The notes under the pieces are model-generated. The model was not told where the DNA came from, ran no database searches, and saw nothing but the letters and a program-made list of their open reading frames with translations. A stretch of DNA of 6,212 bases from Nanobdellota archaeon (GTDB lineage Archaea; Nanobdellota; Nanobdellia; Pacearchaeales; UBA12030): contig JAHJTU010000068.1 in the NCBI GenBank assembly GCA_018829485.1, positions 1-6,212 of the forward strand. Reading direction: 5' to 3'. Made by a program: the position numbers and the translations under genes. Position 1 is the stretch's first letter, and every line of letters begins with the position of its first letter. Positions 1 through 3,843 of the stretch are shown here, piece after piece.

Positions 1-69
1 GAATGTTGAATTAAATCTATCAGGATCAATAATCCTCTTTTCTTCTTCTTTTTGTTCTTGTGCATCCAT
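1..69 (-). CDS. N-terminal fragment of an unidentified protein, cut by the left edge
   Basis: An open frame starts at the ATG complementary to 67-69 and stays open for 23 codons to the window edge. It begins MDAQEQKEEEKR, a very acidic, Gln/Glu/Lys-rich opening, followed by IIDPDRF. A TATA-like element (complement of about 91-98) lies roughly 25 bases before the ATG, the spacing seen at other genes here, which supports a real and probably leaderless start. The gene lies downstream of L15e on the same strand. An oligo-T tract and its own promoter lie between them, so it is probably a separate transcription unit. Too little is visible to name a family. Confidence 0.55.
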   Translation of the reverse strand, partial: MDAQEQKEEEKRIIDPDRFNSTF

Positions 70-90
70 GTTAAGTATTAGAGTTGTATT

Positions 91-98
91 TTATTAAT
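91..98 (-). promoter_or_regulatory. TATA-like box of the left-edge gene
   Basis: On the minus strand the AT-only element ATTAATAA is centred about 25 bases upstream of the ATG at 69. That is the distance expected between an archaeal TATA box and the transcription start. Initiation would then fall at or next to the ATG, giving a leaderless message. This is inferred from spacing only. Confidence 0.45.
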
Positions 99-111
99 AT
101 TTATCTTACAT

Positions 112-117
112 AAAAAA
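112..117 (-). terminator. Oligo-T terminator after L15e
   Basis: The minus strand carries TATTTTTTAT about 20 bases after the L15e stop codon, a run of six T with no obvious hairpin. Short oligo-T tracts are the usual intrinsic termination signal in archaea. It is well placed to end the L15e message before the next promoter. Confidence 0.45.
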
Positions 118-136
118 TATACAAGGAGTTGTACTA

Positions 137-739
137 TTAATTTGCTCTGCTTTTCTTAAATTCTCTTGCTAAACTTTGAGCTCTTCTACTTGGCCTTGCT
201 TTTTCAGCACCTTTTCCTTTCTTGCGCAAGCCCCTGCTTTTTTTTCCAGCTGATGTTAATCCTCTAAAGGCTCTTCCTTTATGTTTTCTATTTGCAATCC
301 ATGCCAAGTGCTTATCATTTTTTATTTCAGGTGCTTCAGGATTTACAAGAATAACTTCATACCAATAATATCTTCCATCTTGTGCAACCCAATATGAATT
401 CAAAACTTCTAATTGTTTGTATTTTCTTGCAACTCTTTGCTCAGCAACCCACCTGTAATTCATACTAAGAATTTTTCTCAGAGTTTGCCTCTTGCTTCTT
501 CTTCCTTTTTTAGTTGGCCTTGGCCTTTTTCTTCCTCCCCTTTTAACTCTAACTCTAAATATAACAAATCCTTTTTTTGCCTTATAACCTAAAGTTCTTG
601 CCCTATCTAATCTTAATGGCTTATCAACTTTAACAACTGCATCTGTTTTTCTCCATTCAATAAGTCTCTGTCTCCACAAATCAAGTTCTCTGGGATTTTT
701 CCAAGCTTCTCTAAGATAATGATAAAGTCCTTTTGCCAT
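137..739 (-). CDS. rpl15e: 50S ribosomal protein L15e
   Basis: This is the archaeal/eukaryotic-type large-subunit ribosomal protein L15e (eL15), a structural rRNA-binding protein of the 50S particle. The 200-residue length fits the family, which is typically just under 200 in archaea. Family blocks are visible in order: an N-terminal YHYLREAWKNP segment (about 6-16), RLDRARTLGYKAKKG (43-57), the very basic RVRVKRGGRKRPRP block (62-75), LNSYWVAQDGRYYWYEVILV (113-132), and a C-terminal RAFRGLTSAGKKSRGL region (156-171). The last block is followed by a Lys/Arg-rich tail. The ATG at 739 begins the conserved MAKGLY-type N-terminus, and a TATA-like box lies about 25 bases upstream, so the message is probably leaderless. 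The gene diverges from a small membrane protein across 49 bases. Confidence 0.97.
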   Translation of the reverse strand: MAKGLYHYLREAWKNPRELDLWRQRLIEWRKTDAVVKVDKPLRLDRARTLGYKAKKGFVIFRVRVKRGGRKRPRPTKKGRRSKRQTLRKILSMNYRWVAEQRVARKYKQLEVLNSYWVAQDGRYYWYEVILVNPEAPEIKNDKHLAWIANRKHKGRAFRGLTSAGKKSRGLRKKGKGAEKARPSRRAQSLAREFKKSRAN

Positions 740-759
740 TCCTTGTTCTTGTAAATAAT

Positions 760-769
760 GTTTTTAAAC
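760..769. promoter_or_regulatory. Nearly symmetric TATA element shared by two divergent genes
   Basis: GTTTTTAAAC reads almost the same on both strands (complement GTTTAAAAAC). Its centre, 764.5, lies about 25 bases from the L15e ATG at 739 on one side and about 25 bases from the small-protein ATG at 789 on the other. That is the normal archaeal TATA-to-start distance in both directions. The intergenic space is only 49 bases and holds no other good AT box, so one box may drive both genes as leaderless transcripts. This is inferred from position and sequence. Confidence 0.5.
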
Positions 770-788
770 TTTATCACTTGACATTATT

Positions 789-968
789 ATGAAAATAGGG
801 AAAAATCCTAAAGAATTAAGAAAAGCCATATCAATTGCTCTAGTATTAATACTTATAATTAATCTTGTATTATTTGCTTTCAGAGTAATTCATGCTCTTC
901 AATTCTGGTTGATTATTGTTGTTTCCTTTATTGTTTCTCTTTTTTTGCCGAAAGTGGGTAGTAAATAA
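789..968 (+). CDS. Small two-helix membrane protein, 59 residues
   Basis: ATG at 789 opens a 59-codon frame ending with TAA at 966-968. The protein has a basic N-terminus (MKIGKNPKELRK) and a first hydrophobic helix at about 13-32. A short turn containing Arg32, His35 and Gln38 leads to a second hydrophobic helix at about 39-54, and the chain ends with LPKVGSK. The pattern suggests a helical hairpin with both ends in the cytoplasm. Support for a real gene comes from this ordered hydrophobicity and charge pattern and from the TATA-like box about 25 bases before the ATG, shared with L15e. There is no Shine-Dalgarno sequence. Function is unknown; small two-helix proteins are common in small archaeal genomes. 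A run of seven T (940-946) lies inside the second helix codons. Confidence 0.65.
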   Translation: MKIGKNPKELRKAISIALVLILIINLVLFAFRVIHALQFWLIIVVSFIVSLFLPKVGSK

Positions 969-989
969 ATTATTTGGGAAAAGAAAAGG

Positions 990-997
990 TTTTTAAT
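990..997 (+). promoter_or_regulatory. BRE/TATA promoter of the 79-residue membrane protein
   Basis: The purine-rich stretch AAGAAAAGG (981-989) is followed directly by TTTTTAAT (990-997). This resembles an archaeal BRE plus TATA box. The box centre is about 25 bases before the ATG at 1019, predicting initiation at the start codon. It separates this gene from the preceding small gene as its own unit. Confidence 0.55.
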
Positions 998-1018
998 TAT
1001 TTCTATCTATAAACAAGT

Positions 1019-1258
1019 ATGGCAAAGGCATGGGAATTAATTTTAGGAATAATATTGCTTGTCGTAGGTATATGGGGAATATACTATTTTAGTGTATATG
1101 GGGGACATTCAGCAGTAAGATTAATTACAGATGCAGCAGGAAACCAAGTAGTTCAGATATCTCCTGTTCTTGTAATGATAGAAGCATGCTGGGGTTTTAT
1201 TGTCGCATTAATTGGATTAGTATTTTTCGCATTAGGAATAAGTGAATTAAGAGGATAA
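1019..1258 (+). CDS. Small two-helix membrane protein, 79 residues
   Basis: The protein opens MAKAWELILGIILLVVGIWG, with a first membrane helix at about 6-27. A soluble loop of about 28 residues (roughly 28-53) contains GGH and DAAGNQ. The second helix is at about 54-76, and the chain ends in GISELRG. Glycines spaced through both helices suggest tight helix packing. No catalytic or metal-binding motif is visible. The pattern of a hydrophobic hairpin starting MAKxWELILG and ending in GISE resembles uncharacterised small membrane proteins I associate with DPANN archaea, a recollection I could not check. The ATG is preceded by a clear TATA-like box at the leaderless distance. A double T5 tract follows the stop, so it is probably monocistronic. 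Function unknown. Confidence 0.85.
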   Translation: MAKAWELILGIILLVVGIWGIYYFSVYGGHSAVRLITDAAGNQVVQISPVLVMIEACWGFIVALIGLVFFALGISELRG

Positions 1259-1287
1259 CAACAAGCATAAGTTTTATTAACTATTTC

Positions 1288-1298
1288 TTTTTATTTTT
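1288..1298 (+). terminator. Oligo-T terminator after the 79-residue gene
   Basis: Two T5 runs separated by one A (TTTTTATTTTT) lie 30 bases after the stop at 1258, with no clear hairpin. This is a plausible archaeal intrinsic terminator, placed before the promoter region of the protease gene. Confidence 0.5.
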
Positions 1299-1310
1299 AT
1301 ATTCACCAAT

Positions 1311-1333
1311 GTTTATTAAAATCCATTAAATTT
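1311..1333 (+). promoter_or_regulatory. Candidate promoter region of the M50 protease
   Basis: GTTTATTAAA (1311-1320) and ATTAAATT (1325-1332) are both TATA-like. The second is centred about 24 bases before the ATG at 1352 and would give a nearly leaderless message. The first would give a leader of about 11 bases. Similar (T)TTATTAA words recur at 1272-1280 and 1332-1340, so which box is used cannot be decided by eye. Confidence 0.35.
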
Positions 1334-1351
1334 TATTAAAAAGAACAAAAG

Positions 1352-1927
1352 ATGGCATTTACCAATTTAGAAGAAATATTTTATTTGGTTGTATTAATAT
1401 TAGCAATAGCTTACATTCTTTCTGGTTATATTAAAAGTCCTAAAAAATCATATAGACAATTGCGAAAGAGAAGCTTTTTTGATTGGGAGGATTTTAAATT
1501 TGCTGCAGTAGTTGCTGTCCCTGCAATACTTTTTCATGAATTAGCACATAAATTTGCTGCAATTGCATTTGGTGCAGCTGCAACTTTCAAAATATGGGGC
1601 TTTGGATTAATTCTTGGAGTTTTCTTAAGATTAATTTACAGTCCTTTCTTATTGCTTGCTCCAGGATATGTTGAAATTTCCTCAGAAATTCTTAGTTCAT
1701 CACAAATGGGAATAATTGCATTTGCAGGTCCTTTAGTAAATCTTATATTATGGCTTGTTCCAACATTTATTTTAAGAATTAAAAAAGGTAAGCTTAAAAA
1801 GAATACTGCAATCTTCTTATTTTACACAGCATTCCTAAATATGTGGTTATTCATATTCAACATGATTCCAATTCCACCATTAGATGGCAGTAAAGTTCTT
1901 TATGGAATAATTAGTATTTTTAGCTAG
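1352..1927 (+). CDS. M50 (site-2 protease type) intramembrane metalloprotease
   Basis: This is a zinc metalloprotease expected to cleave membrane-spanning segments of substrate proteins. The signature FHELAHK places the HExxH zinc site at His62-Glu63-His66 inside a hydrophobic segment (about 49-75). The second family signature, NMIPIPPLDG, is at 170-179, with Asp178 as the likely third zinc ligand. A third typical element, AGPLVN (125-130), lies at the start of another helix. Hydrophobic segments fall at about 9-26, 49-75, 86-104, 119-141 and 152-172. At 191 residues it is a minimal core with no PDZ or CBS domain. The substrate is not apparent from the neighbours. Its stop lies 18 bases from the stop of the convergent TFE gene, so its transcript probably ends inside TFE antisense sequence. 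Confidence 0.92.
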   Translation: MAFTNLEEIFYLVVLILAIAYILSGYIKSPKKSYRQLRKRSFFDWEDFKFAAVVAVPAILFHELAHKFAAIAFGAAATFKIWGFGLILGVFLRLIYSPFLLLAPGYVEISSEILSSSQMGIIAFAGPLVNLILWLVPTFILRIKKGKLKKNTAIFLFYTAFLNMWLFIFNMIPIPPLDGSKVLYGIISIFS

Positions 1928-1945
1928 GAAAGAAATAAATTAGAA

Positions 1946-2665
1946 TTATCTTTTCTTTTTCTTCTTACTTGGTTGCTGCTTTTTCTTTGCAGGTTTCTTA
2001 TCTTGCTTTTTAACTTGTTTTGGTTTTGTTTTCTTTGTAGGCTTCTTATCTTGCTTTTTAAAGAGTTTCTTTGCTTTTGGTTTTTTCTTAACTTTTTTCT
2101 TTTTCTCAACTATTTTTGGTCTTGCAGCCTCATATCTATCAAGTATTTCCTGCAATTCCTTAATTTTTATCTTGAGTTTATCCATAATTCTTTCAATTCT
2201 TTTCTTTTCAGTATCTCTATCTTTTAAAATAAGTAATTCACCGCATTCCAAACATTCAAAATTCTGTTCAAGTGAAGATTCCTGGCTTAATTCAATATGC
2301 CCCCTTGGACAAACAAAATAATTCTTCTTCATAATATTATCAAGAATATCTTCTTGCTCTTTTAATTCATCGTGATAATTCTTTATTGATACGCGAATTG
2401 CCTTTTCCCTATTTAAAGTCCAATAATAAATAAACCAACCTTTCTTCTTGTCCTTTTTCCTGCTAAAACTAACCAAATCACAATTATGTAACTTGTAAAG
2501 TATATTCCTTAATTCATTAATAGTCATCTTTGCTTTCTGAGCCATCTTAAACTCATCAACATCATCCTTATCTTTTAACATAGAAACAATAATCACAGCA
2601 CTTCTTCCTCCAACCTTAATTACAATTTCCTGTAATGCTGTTTCTTCTACATTAGATAGTTTCAT
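1946..2665 (-). CDS. tfe: Transcription initiation factor E, alpha-type subunit (TFE), with lysine-rich tail
   Basis: TFE helps archaeal RNA polymerase open the promoter with TBP and TFB. The order of parts fits. An N-terminal winged-helix region (about 1-95) contains the helix-turn-helix-like AQKAKMTINELRNILYKLHN and a basic wing ending GWFIYYWTLN. A helical linker (about 96-114) leads to a zinc ribbon (119-141), then a charged coiled coil (about 150-180). Two features are unusual. The first ribbon knuckle reads CPRGH, so the expected second Cys is Gly122 and His123 follows, while the second knuckle, CLEC (138-141), is intact. After residue 183 comes a tail with 31 Lys in 56 residues, partly built from a repeated 16-residue unit. 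The total of 239 residues exceeds the usual 170-200. It diverges from the coiled-coil gene pair and converges with the M50 protease. Confidence 0.85.
   Translation of the reverse strand: MKLSNVEETALQEIVIKVGGRSAVIIVSMLKDKDDVDEFKMAQKAKMTINELRNILYKLHNCDLVSFSRKKDKKKGWFIYYWTLNREKAIRVSIKNYHDELKEQEDILDNIMKKNYFVCPRGHIELSQESSLEQNFECLECGELLILKDRDTEKKRIERIMDKLKIKIKELQEILDRYEAARPKIVEKKKKVKKKPKAKKLFKKQDKKPTKKTKPKQVKKQDKKPAKKKQQPSKKKKKR
1951..1960 (+). terminator. Candidate terminator of the M50 gene inside TFE antisense
   Basis: The plus strand reads TTTTCTTTTT from 24 bases after the M50 stop, and T-rich sequence continues through the antisense of the TFE lysine tail. The 18-base gap between the two genes has no T-tract on this strand. 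This is therefore the first plausible oligo-T signal for ending the protease transcript. Confidence 0.4.
1981..2061 (-). repeat. 48-base tandem repeat in the TFE tail
   Basis: Positions 1981-2013 and 2029-2061 match at 31 of 33 bases, with a 48-base period. On the coding strand this gives two 16-residue units, each starting KKQDKKP (203-209 and 219-225 of TFE). The very high DNA identity suggests a recent in-frame duplication of the tail. The lysine bias alone does not require it. Confidence 0.8.
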
Positions 2666-2683
2666 TTGAACATCCCAAAATTT

Positions 2684-2713
2684 TCTAAAAATCTCTCAAA
2701 ATTCATTAAATTC
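2684..2713 (-). promoter_or_regulatory. Candidate TFE promoter region
   Basis: On the minus strand, TTTTTAGA (2691 to 2684) is centred about 23 bases before the TFE ATG, and TTTAATGA lies about 18 bases further upstream. A third AT-only stretch, ATATATATTTTTT, covers about 2733-2746. None is clearly best, so the TFE message may be leaderless or have a short leader. The 170-base gap shared with the divergent coiled-coil gene holds nothing else that I can identify. Confidence 0.25.
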
Positions 2714-2784
2714 TGTTGAAAAAATAACCAAGTAAAAAATATATATCTTTCCAATTTTCAATACCACTTTATAGTTTTTACAAA

Positions 2785-2798
2785 CCTTTTTATAAAGG
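2785..2798 (+). promoter_or_regulatory. TATA box within an inverted repeat, upstream of the coiled-coil pair
   Basis: CCTTTTTATAAAGG contains the TATA-like TTTTTATA and forms a short inverted repeat (CCTTT, 4-base spacer, AAAGG). Initiation about 25 bases downstream, near 2816, would leave a leader of about 20 bases containing AAAAAAGGGGAAAA just before the ATG at 2836. That purine stretch could be a weak ribosome-binding site. It would be the longest leader among the promoters here that can be placed with some confidence. Confidence 0.45.
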
Positions 2799-2835
2799 TA
2801 TTTCTTAACTTAAGTATAAATAAAAAAGGGGAAAA

Positions 2836-3420
2836 ATGCCTTTATTTAAGAGGAAAAAACAAAAATATCCTGCAGAAGAATTTTCACTTCCTGAACCTCC
2901 AGAATTTGATGAAAATGAGATGGCAGAAGATGAGAATCTGCCTGAATTGCCAGATTTGCCTTTGTTAGAAAAAGGGGATAATAGTAGAATTAAAAAAGAG
3001 TTTTCTAGAAAACCAATGACTATGCCTGAAATTCCTGAAATGACTGAAGAAGATGAGTTTATGGATGAAGACTTTGAGCAAATGCCAAAAATGCCTTCGA
3101 GATTACCTAAATCAAGAATGAGAATGCCAATGCAAATGCCTGAGATTGAAGCAAGAGAATTTGATGTGGAAAGAGAACCAAGAAGAAGATTTATGCCAAT
3201 TGAGAAACCAATATTCATTAAATTAGAAAAGTACAAGGATTCAGTTGAAAGTTTAGGTGAAATAAAAACAAGATTAAAAAGAGCATCATCATTTTTGCAG
3301 AAAATAAAAGAAATAAGGCAAAGAGAAGATGAAGAGCTTGCAGGATGGCAAAGAGACTTAGAAGATTTAAAATCAAAACTTGAAAAGATTGATAAGAATC
3401 TCTTCTCTGATTTAGAGTAA
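2836..3420 (+). CDS. Uncharacterised acidic, Met/Pro-rich protein with C-terminal coiled coil
   Basis: I do not recognise a named family. The 194-residue protein has a basic start (MPLFKRKKQK), then about 100 residues of apparently disordered sequence rich in Glu, Pro and Met (about 12-118). This holds short linear words such as MPEIPEM, MPKMPSRLP and MRMPMQMPEI. From about 124 (KPIFIKLEKYKD) to 192 it becomes a charged heptad-like helix suited to a coiled coil. There is no signal peptide and no membrane segment, so it should be cytoplasmic. The next gene starts 39 bases downstream on the same strand and also encodes a mostly helical protein, suggesting a two-gene unit and perhaps a heteromeric coil. 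The architecture of disordered arm plus coil suggests a scaffold or assembly role, which is inference only. Confidence 0.8.
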   Translation: MPLFKRKKQKYPAEEFSLPEPPEFDENEMAEDENLPELPDLPLLEKGDNSRIKKEFSRKPMTMPEIPEMTEEDEFMDEDFEQMPKMPSRLPKSRMRMPMQMPEIEAREFDVEREPRRRFMPIEKPIFIKLEKYKDSVESLGEIKTRLKRASSFLQKIKEIRQREDEELAGWQRDLEDLKSKLEKIDKNLFSDLE

Positions 3421-3421
3421 A

Positions 3422-3429
3422 GCTTTTTA
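3422..3429 (+). promoter_or_regulatory. Weak candidate TATA box between the two coiled-coil genes
   Basis: GCTTTTTA, just after the first gene's stop, is TATA-like. It would start transcription about 8-9 bases before the ATG at 3460. It could supply separate expression of the second gene. Alternatively it may be incidental, with the second gene reached by readthrough. Confidence 0.25.
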
Positions 3430-3459
3430 GAAAAAATCTTTGCAAAAAGAAAATAAAAA

Positions 3460-3843
3460 ATGGGAAAAGAAAATAGTTATGTTAATTTTGATAATTCAGT
3501 TTTTGTAGAAACAAGAAAAGGAATTCTTAATAGTATGATTGGAACAATAAAACTTTTGAAAAAGCAGGAGAATTATAAATCATTGAAAGATGAAGAAAAA
3601 AACCTAAAGCAGGCATTTCAAAAAGAAATGAAAGATGCAAGTTCAAAAATAAATGAATTTATAATTTCTCTTCCAAGTGCAAAAGAGTTTGAAAAACCAG
3701 AAGAAAAAATAAGAAGAACAAAAACAAGAACAGCAAAAGAGAGTTCAGAAAACTTTACAGAATATGATTATGAAAAAAGAAAAACAAAATCCAAGCTTGA
3801 TTCAGAATTACAAGATATTAGGAATAAACTTGCTTCTTTGTGA
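3460..3843 (+). CDS. Uncharacterised small coiled-coil protein, partner of the preceding gene
   Basis: This is a 127-residue hydrophilic protein with no recognised family. A short N-terminal YVNFDNSVFVET stretch (7-18) is followed by a long charged helix (about 18-70) ending at FIISLPSAKEF. A Lys/Arg/Thr-rich, probably flexible linker (about 77-100) follows, then a final amphipathic helix (about 103-127) closing LQDIRNKLASL. There are no cysteines, membrane segments or catalytic motifs. It follows the 194-residue coiled-coil gene by 39 bases on the same strand, so joint function is likely. Its TGA (3841-3843) directly abuts the stop codon of the convergent surface-protein gene with no base between them. 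Confidence 0.78.
   Translation: MGKENSYVNFDNSVFVETRKGILNSMIGTIKLLKKQENYKSLKDEEKNLKQAFQKEMKDASSKINEFIISLPSAKEFEKPEEKIRRTKTRTAKESSENFTEYDYEKRKTKSKLDSELQDIRNKLASL
3773..3789 (-). terminator. Candidate terminator of the surface-protein gene in antisense of Lys codons
   Basis: On the minus strand this reads TTTTGTTTTTCTTTTTT, beginning about 55 bases after the surface-protein stop codon. It is the antisense of the Lys-rich YEKRKTKSK segment of the convergent gene. With no intergenic DNA at this junction, it is the first strong oligo-T signal available to the minus-strand transcript. Confidence 0.4.

Noticed and set aside
1924..2109. Minus-strand 61-residue Lys/Arg/Asn-rich frame
   Set aside because: It is an alternative frame of the repetitive A-rich TFE tail and has no promoter or independent composition.
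1973..2227. Plus-strand 84-residue Phe/Leu-rich frame
   Set aside because: It is the antisense of the TFE lysine tail and coiled coil; AAA/AAG codons read backwards as Phe/Leu codons.
2805..3236. Minus-strand 143-residue Ser/Gly/Ile-rich frame
   Set aside because: It is antisense to the Met/Pro/Glu-rich coiled-coil gene. Its composition mirrors that gene's codons, and it has no domain pattern.
3218..3445. Minus-strand 75-residue frame
   Set aside because: It is antisense of the coiled-coil helix; Leu/Phe-rich from Lys/Glu codons, with no promoter.
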